Shown: positions 11,704-21,299 of the stretch, piece by piece
Position numbering within the stretch: the first letter of the stretch is position 1
How the letters are laid out: every line of letters starts with the position of its first letter
From: Antedon mediterranea
Taxonomy: Eukaryota; Echinodermata; Crinoidea; Comatulida; Antedonidae
Length of the DNA: 64,000 nucleotides
Direction of reading: 5' to 3'
NCBI RefSeq assembly: GCF_964355755.1
Contig: NC_092671.1
Location: forward strand, 22,523,070-22,587,069
Made by a program: the position numbers and the translations under genes
The notes under the pieces: model-generated
Database searches by the model: none
Told to the model about the DNA's origin: nothing
Seen by the model: only the letters and a program-made list of their open reading frames with translations

Positions 11704-12202
11704 CAGAGTGTTAGTTAGGAAATTAGGTTTTAAAGGTGCACACAAACTTTCTTATAGGTGGGGTCAAACTTCGTATAAAGTAATTAAACGTATTAGTCCC
11801 GATGTTCCGGTATATGTTGTGAAGCCTGAAAACATTAGAGGTCCTGAACGTACATTGCACAGAAATCATTTGTTGCCAATCCCTGCCCTCCCCTTTGATG
11901 ACGGACATAACAACAACTCTCAGCCTCAACAGAGCACACCCCAAACAGATGTTTCTAATCTACCAGGTACTAGTGGTACAGGCCGTCACCATACTCAAGC
12001 AACTTGTCTCCCTGTTCCCAGTTCAGTACCACCTACCCCTTTACCCCGTCGACGTGTTGCCCGACCTATCCCAGTCCCACGAAAACCACAGCCTAAACCT
12101 AACATTCCTATTCCATCTCCTCGACCTGTTACACCTGACAATGATGATGATTTGCCTACCCCAATTCCACGACCTAGACGTATTACTAAACCTCCTGTTT
12201 GA
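11663..12202 (+). pseudogene. Gypsy-1 integrase C-terminal domain and proline-rich tail
   Basis: The frame begins within the integrase overlap and reads LQVSDRVLVRKLGFKG, YRWGQTSYKVIKRISPDVPV and RTLHRNHLLP, matching the SH3-like C-terminal domain of Gypsy integrases. A low-complexity Pro/Arg-rich tail of about 110 residues (PVPRKPQPKPNIPIPSPRP) follows. A further ~40 codons at 12218-12346 read openly in a third frame. The overlap with the integrase frame reflects a frameshift, not a separate gene. Confidence 0.78.
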
Positions 12203-12413
12203 TTTTCGTACTCTATGTCTATTCCTAACCCGAATTTAAATGCAGATTTTATGGTTAAACTTTTAGATGATGTTTCAAAAGAGTCCGAAAGAAACGCATC
12301 CCTTAGACAATGTATTTTGCAAAGGTTTGCATTTTTAAATATTTAGTTTAAGTTCATTGTAGTTGATTATGTTTTAAAATAATTTGATGTATAATGTCGG
12401 GACGACATTCTTT

Positions 12414-12427
12414 AAAGTAGGGGAGGA
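12414..12427 (+). other. Polypurine tract of Gypsy-1
   Basis: AAAGTAGGGGAGGA directly precedes the 3' LTR TGTAATAG, the position where plus-strand DNA synthesis is primed in LTR elements. Confidence 0.8.
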
Positions 12428-13476
12428 TGTAATAGTGTGCATTTTTTATTTGTTTAAATTTACTTTTATAATTCTTTTACCTTTTATTTTTTAATAACTT
12501 CAATGTTAAGTTTTCTTAATTAATTCTTAGTTTGTAGTTAGGACCCCCAATTCCTAACATCTGGAAAGAATATGATAATCTATCAACTGTTCACTAATTA
12601 CACTAATTGTGGAATTTATAACTGCCCTAATGGGATTTCTAATGGAGTTGCTGTAAACATGTGTTACTGTCCAGTGGTCCAGTTTGCCCTAGCTTTAACT
12701 GAGGTGAAGGTGAAGTGACACCAATCAAGACCAATCAATCGAATTATATGGGTGGAGTCTAGCCCCCTTATAAAATAGAAAGACAGGAAAAGGAGAGGAG
12801 AACAGAGAAAAAGATTCAAGAATCGACAAGTTATACAGAGAGCTGAGGAACACTCAGAACTGAACACAAAGAAGTATCGTTTAGGAATTTATCCGAACGA
12901 AACAGTGTGTTGCAGAATTTGTTTTTTTTTTGTTTTAAATTATTTGGCCATAAAACCGAGAACCAGCTATTATTTAAGAATTTGATCCTGTCTTATTGAA
13001 TAATTAAGAAGAAGACTACTTTCAACTTTTTATCACCTCATTTTGGATTGGACTGTTCCTGTTATCGTATTTGATTTTCTTTTGTTTCGCCGTTTGCTGG
13101 ACTACATTTACTTTGATTGAACATTTTGTGCACATCCCCAAATTACCTCGCGTGAGTAGTGTTAGGTTAGACTAGGTGTAGGTTTTAATTAAATATTATC
13201 TTTTTTTTGCATAATTGTAGTGTATTCTTTTAATTATTATTTAACAGAATAAATTAAAGTTATACAATTTTAGTTGTTGTGTTTAGTGTATTGCTTTCCT
13301 TCTGTGTGACGTAGCTCATACCGGCTGAGTGGTTAACCGTGAACCGGATCCCCACGATTCCTTAGTGCCGTTTTTTTTATTCATTCGGAAGTTCGAGAGA
13401 CCAGGTCCGAGTAAATATATTATTTGTAGCACGCGGTGCTAGCATTGCGCAAAACGATTGCTAAGGAGAGTGAACA
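12428..13476 (+). repeat. Gypsy-1 3' LTR
   Basis: This 1,049-bp copy begins TGTAATAGTG and ends GAGTGAACA, and is collinear with the interrupted 5' LTR. It shows the empty target (AACTGAGGTG at about 12698-12707) of the Harbinger insertion. It stops nine bases before the end inferred from the 5' copy and runs straight into TAGTAATAG, so its terminus seems to have been lost. Confidence 0.88.
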
Positions 13477-13696
13477 TAGTAATAGTAATATTAATATTTA
13501 AGATATTTATAATACTTTGTGTCAGCATTTTTTTGGAGTAAATAATAAATAGATAAAAAATAATAATAAATAAAATAATATATATAATAAAGTATTTTCT
13601 TTCTGACATGTTTAGGAAAAAAATTAAATAGTAGCATGCTCCGTCAATTAAACAATTTAAGAAATTAAAAGAAAGCAGTTACAAAATATGTGCAAT

Positions 13697-13912
13697 TAAA
13701 GTTGGTTGCCATACAACAAACCATTAACATTCATAGAGGTACCATTTCTGAAAGTTGGTTGCTTCCTCTTGTCATAGGCCGTGATCATTACTTCTCAGGA
13801 TAATGTATACAATTAAAGTTAGCCATACAACTGACCATTGATATAGAGGTTACCATTTCTGAAAGTAGGTCGCTTCCCTTCTTCATATGCCTTGGTCATC
13901 ACTTCTCTCAAG
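13697..13912 (-). repeat. Diverged tandem duplication of the LINE-A ORF1 3' end
   Basis: 13697-13796 and 13810-13912 are two ~100-bp imperfect direct copies, each with ACCATTTCTGAAAG, GGTTGCTTCC or GGTCGCTTCC, and TCATTACTTCTC or TCATCACTTCTC. The copy nearer ORF1 is its coding 3' end; the other lies beyond the stop codon. Confidence 0.65.
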
Positions 13913-14565
13913 CCTCTTTTTTTCTTTAAGTCTGATTCACTGAGATCATCAATGACACATTTACTGGTATTTTTAAATAGTGACCTCGCTTGTGTAAAGA
14001 CTTGATTACGTTGAGAACGGTATACGAACCGTACGATAATATGTCTTGATGTTTCATTCCTATACGATGAGCGTTTTCAATTTTGATGTCTGGTATATTT
14101 AGTTCTTTTTCAATCAAATCTGTAATTTTCACTATAGCATTTTCATGATCATGTTCTGGAAGACCGCCGAATCGCAAGTTGTAAGATCTTGAGTGCCGTT
14201 CGAGCTTATTCAGTTGTTTTTGCATCGTTGACAACTTCAATTTTTCATTTCCAACATCAGCCGAAACATCTTTAATGTTCGCATCTAAAGTAGCAGTTTT
14301 ATTTTTTAAATCCGATATTGAAAAGCACATGCGAATTCAATTGATTTTTCAAACTCAGACTGCTTGGTTTCAAGCGTGTCCATCCTCGTAAGCATGGTTG
14401 GTTACGCAAGACCGAATCCAGCTGGTCACGAATACCGCGCAGATATGTTGTTAGTCCTACAAGTTCACGCCTCAATAGCTCTGTGTCGGTTTCGGCGACA
14501 GCGGCTTCCAGTATTGGTGGCTCAGGTGATGTTGGGGCTAGGACTATTTCCTTCTTTTTTGGCAT
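13819..14565 (-). pseudogene. LINE-A ORF1, RNA-binding protein, two frameshifts
   Basis: The minus-strand start MPKKKEIVLAPTSPEPP (ATG at 14565) is followed by a heptad-rich segment and then, in a second frame, KQLNKLERHSRSYNLRFGGL and IENAHRIG. That is the coiled-coil plus RRM-like pattern of L1-type ORF1 proteins, which bind the element RNA. A third frame gives the C-terminus (CVIDDLSESDLKKKRGLREV, TKAYEEGKRPTFRNGN) with stop TAA at 13819-13821. Frame changes lie near 14310 and 13960. It precedes the ORF2 fragment at 1-373 on the same strand once the Gypsy element is removed. Confidence 0.72.
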
Positions 14566-14737
14566 TCTGACTTAAAATTTCACCGTGTAATTAAGATGTG
14601 GTATAATACAAATGAAATACTCACAGTTCAAATATACTTAGACTTGATGATAGTTAGATATTAGTAACGTTTTAGAGGATATTTAGCGGAGCTGCTACGA
14701 CTAACCATTCATTCACATGCCATGCTGCCAAATACAG

Positions 14738-15010
14738 CTTTATCTGCCATCAAGTTTCCGCCCCATGCATGCCTACTAGTCTAGTCATGTAGCTATAGAT
14801 TCCTTGGCATCTCGTCATATATCACTCCTCTAACATTCTTCCTCACTTCCTGTTCCTTGCAGTCGTCTTCTTCGGTTCTCTGTTATCATGCAACCAGCTG
14901 CCTAGTTGATATCTTTATCTATGCCTGAAGACTCACAGATTGCTGGCGTGTTACACCTTTGTCTTAGCCTTGCTCATCCTTCCTATCAGTTTTTGGGTTT
15001 CTTACTGCTC
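14738..15010 (-). pseudogene. LINE reverse transcriptase thumb fragment (LINE-D)
   Basis: Minus-strand pieces read RKNVRGVIYDEMPRNL and then RHAWGGNL, resembling the segment just after the palm of RTE/CR1-like LINE reverse transcriptases (usual pattern: GVLYD.MP..., then L.YGAETW). Many stops interrupt it. The same segment, better preserved, recurs at 20798-21085, so the two are copies of one family. Confidence 0.5.
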
Positions 15011-15189
15011 ATACGCAGCTCTTCACTTGCTTTTTCTTAGCATAGCTTGCAACTAACTTTACTACAGACATTATGCCTGCTTATATCTTTCTCGTGCTTT
15101 ACTGGCTGGAGTTCAAGTTATCTTCTATTCTCTTATTTCCATTTCACCCTCCTGTATTTCCTTTGTCTACCATCACTCATCCGTGTTCC

Positions 15190-15605
15190 CTTTCTTTCCT
15201 AACTGCTGTATCTATGATGATCATTCTGAACTGGTTCTATTTGGTCTGCCATTATAATTATCTTCCCCATGGGATAGAATTGGTGGCGCGCATCTTCGTT
15301 GGCACCTCTCAGTAGTTTATAATACAAGATCTTAGTTTAGCCATAGCCTCATTAAAGGCATATTAGTTTGTAGTTCTATATCATTCTGTAGTTGTAATAA
15401 TTATAGTTAGTTATAAATTGCTTATGTGACTCGTTTTTAATTATTCAGATTAAATTGGCAGGAAGTCTTGAGGCACCAAAATATTGTAAAAATGTGAAGA
15501 TGGGTAACTTACAAAAAATACAGCAGATGCCTATTTCATTTCAAGGGAGCATATGGCATACCTTGTTAATCTGTGCCCGATGTACACAAGATGAGATCAT
15601 TTAAC
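15190..15605. repeat. Duplicated non-coding segment, copy 1
   Basis: This is about 90% alike, by eye, to 18558-19107: TTTATAATACAAGATCTTAG at 15309, TCAGATTAAATTGGCAGGAA at 15445, and a CATATGGCAT...TTGTTAATCTGTG...CACAAGATGAG block at its end. Copy 2 has ~180 bp of extra sequence inside and a GTAAT donor-like site after GATGAG; here that is GATGAGATCAT. The function is unknown. Confidence 0.7.
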
Positions 15606-15609
15606 TTCA

Positions 15610-16235
15610 ACTGTTTTTGGAAAACTGCCCCATCAAGTTCCATTCTATTTGGTCATTAAACTTCCTAGATTTTGTATCAGCAATAACATTTTGAATTCCC
15701 GGTATGTATTGAGCAGTGACAAATATGTCTCTGGGTATTCACCATTCCCAAATCTCTTCTGCCATAGCATTGCAATCCTGTGATTTTATTCCCCCCATGT
15801 TATTTATACTGTATACACCACTGCAGTGGTATTGTCAATTTTTATCAAAACATGGCTATTTAAACTATTTACACAAAGGGCTGTTAGTGCAAACATGGCA
15901 GCCTTCATTTCTAGATAGTTTATTTTATTTGACTTGATTTTTTCTATTTCCTTGGAATTCCATCTCCCTCCTGTGTGAATAGAACCGTTTGACGCACCCC
16001 ATCCGAGTCCCGAAGCATCACTAGTTAGGTTCACAGAGGGTACCCCATGATCTATTTTCTTTGTTACCGATTTAGCATTTTCAATCCACCATTTGAGTTC
16101 CCTTTTAGCGGTTTGTGTGATGACCATGTTTAGTCTCAGTACATAGATTTTGTCTTTTTCGAACCAACGGTAATGTAATAGTCCATATTGAACACCCGGA
16201 ATTAAAGTTAAACCAATATTAGCTAGTGATATTGT
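15610..16235 (-). pseudogene. DIRS-type retrotransposon fragment: end of RT and RNase H
   Basis: Minus-strand reading gives LTLIPGVQYGLLHYRWFEKD, then RELKWWIENAKS, TSDASGLGWGASNGS, GGRWNSKE, INYLEMKAA and KIDNTTAV. This is the RNase H region characteristic of DIRS elements (WW, TDAS-like, GWGA, LE, DNTT). After a frameshift near 15804 it continues as TAQYIPGIQNVIADTKSRKF, the conserved DIRS motif after RNase H. DIRS elements use a tyrosine recombinase rather than an integrase; none is seen here. It is a truncated remnant. Confidence 0.8.
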
Positions 16236-16930
16236 TTTTATAATTATTTGTCTTTTTTTTGTGATATTGTCCCTTAATGCTATTTGACCGACTCAATTGC
16301 TGTCCATGTCTCTCTAATAATGGTTGGCCATAGTGTTAAAACATAAAAAAAAGTTTCCCCTTAAAAGATCTGTCCCCAAACGAAGAGTTCTACTATAATA
16401 TCAATGTTAGGTCTACACTATAATAGCTTATGAGAAGAAAAATTTACTACACCAATGTTATAATGTAAAAGAAAAATACTAGTGTCAATGTTTTTTAATT
16501 AACTTAGGCGCACTTTTAGTAAAAAAAATGTTGTAAATGTATGATAGAAACATATTAGGCATCATATTTTGAAAAATAAAAAATATCCAAATCATCTAAA
16601 ATTCTAGTAAATTACCCAATTTTTATACTACAGATAAATAAATACATATAAAATTATTGTACCAAATTTGAACAAAATTGAAGTTGGTTAAGTATAATTC
16701 CGCGATGGTTTTTTAATGATGTTTTTACAGTTTTATTTTATCTAAATAATACTAAAATATCTATCACTAATAAAAACCTAACTTTCCGATATACCGTATT
16801 AAAATTTTGGAATTAAATACTCTTTTATGAGTGGAACACTATTAAATATTAAATGTAATGTAATAATTAGTCATTAATTAGATATTATTTGACCTTTTTT
16901 TCCTAAAGACGTCGCTATTCGCTGATGTTC
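16236..16930. other. AT-rich stretch, no gene recognised
   Basis: Short open frames only, no splice-like coding pattern and no repeat that recurs elsewhere in the window. Confidence 0.5.
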
Positions 16931-17032
16931 TCGCACGTTGTTAATGCACAAAGCGCCATGAGCGCCACATGGGTGGAGGATACCGGCGCTATATAAGTTT
17001 TCATTTATTATTATTATTATTATTATAATAAG
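16931..17032 (+). mobile_element. LINE 3' tail fragment with (ATT)n
   Basis: AAGCGCCATGAGCGCCACAT, then CGGCGCTATATAAG and a run of ATT triplets (about 17007-17026). This resembles the LINE-B 3' end (GCGCCATGAGC, GGCGCTATATAAAT, then ATTG units), so it is probably the end of a related CR1/L2-like element truncated at its 5' side. Confidence 0.55.
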
Positions 17033-18340
17033 AGAGGAAGCTGTTTTTCTGGTAATATTTATATGGTTATTGTGTGTTCTATTCTTCCGCTCGAGTATTC
17101 TTTAACCCCCCACAGACTACATCGCCCAGATAACGAGATCCTAAATATTTTTTTTTTCTTATACTATAGGAAAGGTGATTCCATTTTGCTAAAGGAACCT
17201 ATAGAAATACAATAGCTTTATTTATTTGCAGTTTATTCAACAAGAAACGGAAACTAAATATCTAAATAAATAAAGTATAGGCTAGACGTAATAAATTAAA
17301 TTAATAAGTACTTTTAGTACGATAAAATGTATTATCAATGTGCAAAATATGTAGCACATGATGCCATAAAAAATAAATTGACGAGTCTCGGTAAATATGT
17401 AGGCTTAGCTCATGGTTCAGTGTAGCGGAGGAAATTCACTTTAGCTGCGTGTAGGCCTAGGACTTGTAGCGTGGGGGGCCTAGCAAGTCAAGCAGAGTGC
17501 CTCGGCCTCCCTCTAGTAGGTAGAATGTTAAGTTAGACCAGGCCATTTTTAAATAGGGCTGAATAGCGGAAATAGTTCTGGTGGTTCTACTTATGCCTAT
17601 ATTTATTTGTATTAAATGATTTACCAAATCCTATACTTATACTACCTTAACAGAAAAATTAGTAATGACAGGCATGTTATGACAGATCTGTTTTCTTCTT
17701 TCTTGTATGGGAATATAGGTTAGGCCTAGTATTACGGTAGTTACGCCTACTAGTAGGCCTAAGCTACATCGTTAGTCTAGTATCAAGCTAGCCTAGGCCA
17801 AAGACCCTAATTAGGCCTCTAGGCCTAGATAGCAAATTGTTTTTCAGTTGACCGCTTTCATTCTAAAAACTAGGAAATGTAATTTTGGTTTAAGAGTTAT
17901 TTTGTTTAGGCCCAGCAGGCTAGTCTACATGCTGGGGCCTATCATCTTAGTATTGGCCTAGCCTATACCAATACCTAACTATTAAATACAGTACAATCTC
18001 TCCGCATGTCCTATTAAACACCAAACAAGACTGTTCAGGGTTACTGGCAAACGGATGTAAATAGGCCTATATGCTTTTTATAAATTAACTTCAGTTCCAA
18101 AAAGTCAATATTTATATAGTTAAAAATATTAATAAATAATGCTAAATGTTACGCATACACATCTTATTTGATCGATTCAATAAACAATATTTAATAATTC
18201 GAGATCTGTGCTGACTTGTCTGTGTTTTTGGGTGATTCTTCAGACAAGACACAAAGCCGTTGGTCACTGTCTGTATGACCTAATAATTAATAATTAATTT
18301 AACATTAGTAGAATTCTTATTGTTTCTTCAGAAGAAAAAA
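17033..18340. other. AT-rich DNA with AGGCCTA-rich islands, no gene recognised
   Basis: Dense AGGCCTA/TAGGCCT words occur at 17390-17560 and 17720-17970. No ORF of note and no RNA gene seen. Confidence 0.5.
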
Positions 18341-18352
18341 ATCTCAAAATGA

Positions 18353-18449
18353 CCAACAGAAGACGACTGGATATGTGTTTTGAAGCATCACATATCACAA
18401 GACAAAGACCCGGACGGACATTTTTGCTGTATTCTATTTGAAGGAAAAG
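18353..18449 (+). CDS. Possible host exon A (unidentified gene)
   Basis: The frame is open from just after a TGA (18350-18352) to a donor-like GG/GTAATC at 18449/18450 and encodes VLKHHISQDKDPDGHFCC followed by ILFEGK. The composition looks coding. The exon would end in phase 1, which is the phase required by candidate exon C at 19836, and joining them gives an uninterrupted frame. There is no convincing acceptor: the only good one (TTGTTTCTTCAG at 18331) is followed by the TGA. Weak on its own. Confidence 0.22.
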
Positions 18450-18557
18450 GTAATCTTATAATAGGCTTACTAATATTGTATGCAGTGTAGTACAGGCATC
18501 ACTGCATCAGTGAAAAATTCTGAAATTTAACACCAGACCATGATTTACTGGGACGGA

Positions 18558-19107
18558 TGTTCCCTTTCTTTCCTAGCTGCTGCCTCCATTATAATCATTG
18601 GAACTGGTTTTTTTTGGTCTCTGCCATTATCTTCCCCATGGGATGGAATTGGTGGCATCTTTGTTGGCATCTCTCAGTAGTTTATAATACAAGATCTTAG
18701 TTTAGCCATAGCAATTTGTGTCTGCTGTCCACCACTTCTATAATAGGTGTGTATAGCTTTATAGTCTGGCTTTCTTAAACCATGTGTTGGCAATCTATCC
18801 ATTTAGGCTACATAAATAGCAACTGCAGACCTTCCTTAATATTAACAATAAATAAATTATATAATAAACTATAACAATTAATATTCTACCACTCTGTAGT
18901 TGTAATAATTATAGTTCGTTATAAATTGGTTATGTGACTCGTTTTTGTTTATTCAGATTAAATTGGCAGGAAGTCTTGAGGCCCCAAAATATGTTTTGAA
19001 AATGTGAACACGGGTAACTTACAAAAAATACAGTAAATGCTAAGTTCTTTTCAAGGAAGCATATGGCATTCCTTGTTAATCTGTGTCCGATGTTCACAAG
19101 ATGAGGT
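18558..19107. repeat. Duplicated non-coding segment, copy 2
   Basis: Matches 15190-15605 except for an extra block at about 18713-18890. It ends GTTCACAAGATGAG followed by GTAATTTC, a fair splice donor. The block before the donor (about 19050-19106) reads FQGSIWHSLLICVRCSQDE; copy 1 keeps that frame with three conservative changes. The phase does not suit the exon at 19836, so I do not call it coding. Confidence 0.6.
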
Positions 19108-19835
19108 AATTTCAAGGTATTTTTCATTTGATATACATTTTTTTTTGTTAAACCAGATTTTTAAATGTCACATTAATGAGCATGAATTCAGTTTGTTTTG
19201 TTTTGTTTTTTTCTCTACAATATTACAATATTCATGAGAATGTTCAGAGTGTTGTCACAACTGGAAAAACCAATCCTTAATTGTATTGTAGACAAAGTGT
19301 TATGTTATTATTATATTGTAAATCCTATTAGCTGATCATAGTCAATATCAAATTAGTTGTTGTGATTTAAAAACAAATGCTATGTTAAAATGCTGCTATG
19401 TAAACTTGGGTGTAGGTGTAGTATGTGTCATTGTGTCTTGACTCTTGACACAGGAAACCTATTAATTGCCAAACTATGATTTGATATATTTTTTTCCTCT
19501 ATTGATTGATGATATGGATTTAAAATCAGAAAATGTGGAGCTGAGCAGATTTGATGAATGAAAAGCTTCTCAATCAAATTGACAAACTGAATGAAGTGGT
19601 TGCTGTGTAATTGTAAGTTTCATGTTTAATATTGAAACTAATACATTCCACCCATAATCATTTGATGTATGTTTTGATATACAGTACTCCTATTTCATAT
19701 TTATTATAAAAATTGGATATTACTGTCAGCAAATTACCTAATTCTGGGATTTGTCTGTTATTATAAATGTTGACTATTGTTGTGTACATATTCACATACA
19801 TGTGTTTTTCTGTTTATTATTTTCTTGTACTGTAG

Positions 19836-19947
19836 ATCTGCCAGATGTTTTACGTAAACATGGCGATTTTTTAGCAGATGTGTCCACCAAACCATCGTCC
19901 ATGTTTTCCAGATCAATTGCGACAATCTATGGCAAAAAGAATCCTAG
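19836..19947 (+). CDS. Possible host exon C (unidentified gene)
   Basis: A T-rich tract and TACTGTAG precede the start, and CCTAG/GTAATT closes it. Only one frame is open, and it encodes LPDVLRKHGDFLADVSTKPS followed by SMFSRSIATIYGKKNP. The frame needs one base from an upstream exon (phase 1 in) and leaves two bases (phase 2 out). I do not recognise the protein. It could be an exon of a gene extending beyond the mapped transposon remnants. Confidence 0.35.
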
Positions 19948-20072
19948 GTAATTCATCAATTCATTTTACGATTTATCTTCAAAATTGATCATTTTTACGC
20001 CTTGTATATTTGTCCGGAATTTACGGTTAGTTGCTCTATGTAATGCTGAACGAATGATGACAGCCTTCATTT

Positions 20073-20226
20073 GGAGTGGAGTTGTGGCTTGGTGGTTATG
20101 AAGCTTGGTTACCAATTCAAGGGTCCTGGGTTCAAGTCCTGTCAGATGTCAGGATTTTTTCTAATGACAAATTACAACTCCACTCTCAAAGACTTTTGTT
20201 TATGTAGAGCATCTTCTGTATGTTTT
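20073..20226 (+). mobile_element. tRNA-derived SINE, 3'-truncated copy
   Basis: Starts GGAGTGGAGTTGTGGCTTGG (A-box region), has a B box GGTTCAAGTCC at about 20131, and matches the minus-strand SINE at 4781-5094 up to the GTAGAGCATCTTCTGTATG segment, after which similarity stops and no A-rich tail is seen. GGAGTGGAGTTGT at the start is complementary to ACAACTCCACTC at about 20165-20176. Confidence 0.75.
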
Positions 20227-20423
20227 TCTTGTGAATAGGATTGCGACCTTTTAGAAGGATAGTGAATGAATTCGCTTATGGTTATCCTTGGCAATTTCCC
20301 TAAATATAGAAGAATTGTATTAATTCATTCTTTTCTCAGTATAGAAGTAATTTTAGTTTTAAATTGACTTTTATTAATACACCAAACTACTGTAAATTAT
20401 TGTGCTGTCAGTTTTTTTTTAAT

Positions 20424-21085
20424 TTATAGTGTGTTGCAATTTCCACTATCAAAGAGTTTCTTTAGCAATATCTTAATCATCATCATAATCTCGTTTGTCC
20501 ACTTATGGTGCCAGGCCTTCTTGTCCTCCACCTTTTTTTTCGATCTTCGATCCCCATCTACAGTACTATAGGTCCACTTCTCTTCCATTATGCTTAATAC
20601 AGTGTAACACCCCCCCCCCCTTTTTTTGGTCTTCTCCATTCCTACTCTTTCTGCTATCCATCCGATTATAGCATTCTTCTCCCTCATCTTCATATCCCAT
20701 ACTATCTTAGCCTGCATTCGTGAATGTTATCCCTCATTTGTCTAACTTATAGTTTCACTCTTTTCATGCATCTCATTTCAACGGCCTCCAGTTTCTTTAT
20801 CTGCCATCGAGTTTCCGCCCCATGCATGCCTACTAGTCTAGTCATGTAGCCTTAAACCCGGATATAGCTTCCTTGGCATCTCGTCATATATCACTCCTCT
20901 AACATTCTTCCTCACTTCCTGTTCCTTGCAGTCTTCTTCAGTTTTCTGTTCTCATGCAACCAACTGCCTAGATACGTAACCTTCTTTTATTGATATCTCT
21001 ATGCCTGAAGACTCGCAGATTGCTGGCGTGTTACACCTTTGTCTTAGCCTTCCTCATCCGTCCTATCAGTTATTGGGTTTGTAAC
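20424..21085 (-). pseudogene. LINE-D reverse transcriptase C-terminal fragment
   Basis: Minus-strand reading gives VIYDEMPRKL-like, MHGAET-like and LEAVEMRCMKRV pieces. An open frame (20424-20717) follows with MKMREKNAIIGWIAERVG, RRSKKKVEDKK and WHHKWTNEI. This order resembles the carboxy-terminal part of RTE/CR1-like LINE reverse transcriptases after the thumb (YGHV.R...; GRPK.RW-like; R..W). Stops and shifts break it. 20798-21080 duplicates 14738-15010. Confidence 0.55.
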
Positions 21086-21299
21086 TAATTAATGAATTAT
21101 ATTAAGCCTATAGTTTAAGTAAATGCTCAATTAAATTATAAATAAACAACTATAAAATAAAATTATTTTTAATTTACATTAAAATATGTTTTAAATGTTA
21201 ATAATAAATTAAGTAAAAAGTACTGTAAAATATTTCCTCCCAATTTTTAATTAACTTAATCAACAGGTAAGTAATGTTTCCTTAGGTTGCTTGCTTGGA

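Larger units (their letters stand above)
380..13476 (+). mobile_element. Gypsy-1: Ty3/Gypsy LTR retrotransposon with nested insertions
   Basis: Two nearly identical ~1,045-bp direct repeats beginning TGTAATAGTG (380 and 12428) bracket a primer-binding-like site, gag, protease, reverse transcriptase, RNase H, integrase and a polypurine tract, in Ty3/Gypsy order (integrase last). No env-like gene is seen. Four foreign elements sit inside it: 655-1646, about 4041-4424, 4781-5094 and 6541-10028. Removing them leaves about 7.9 kb. Several frameshifts and stops mean the copy is dead. The near-identity of the LTRs, judged by eye, suggests a fairly recent insertion. No clear target duplication was found: 375-379 atata against 13477-13481 tagta. 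Confidence 0.9.

Noticed and set aside
11895-12239. 114-codon frame downstream of integrase as a possible env
   Set aside because: No signal peptide, membrane segment or envelope-like motif; it is an alternative frame of the proline-rich integrase tail.
20131-20141. Functional tRNA gene at the B box
   Set aside because: The cloverleaf is incomplete and the same unit recurs as an insertion with target duplication at 4781, so it is a SINE.
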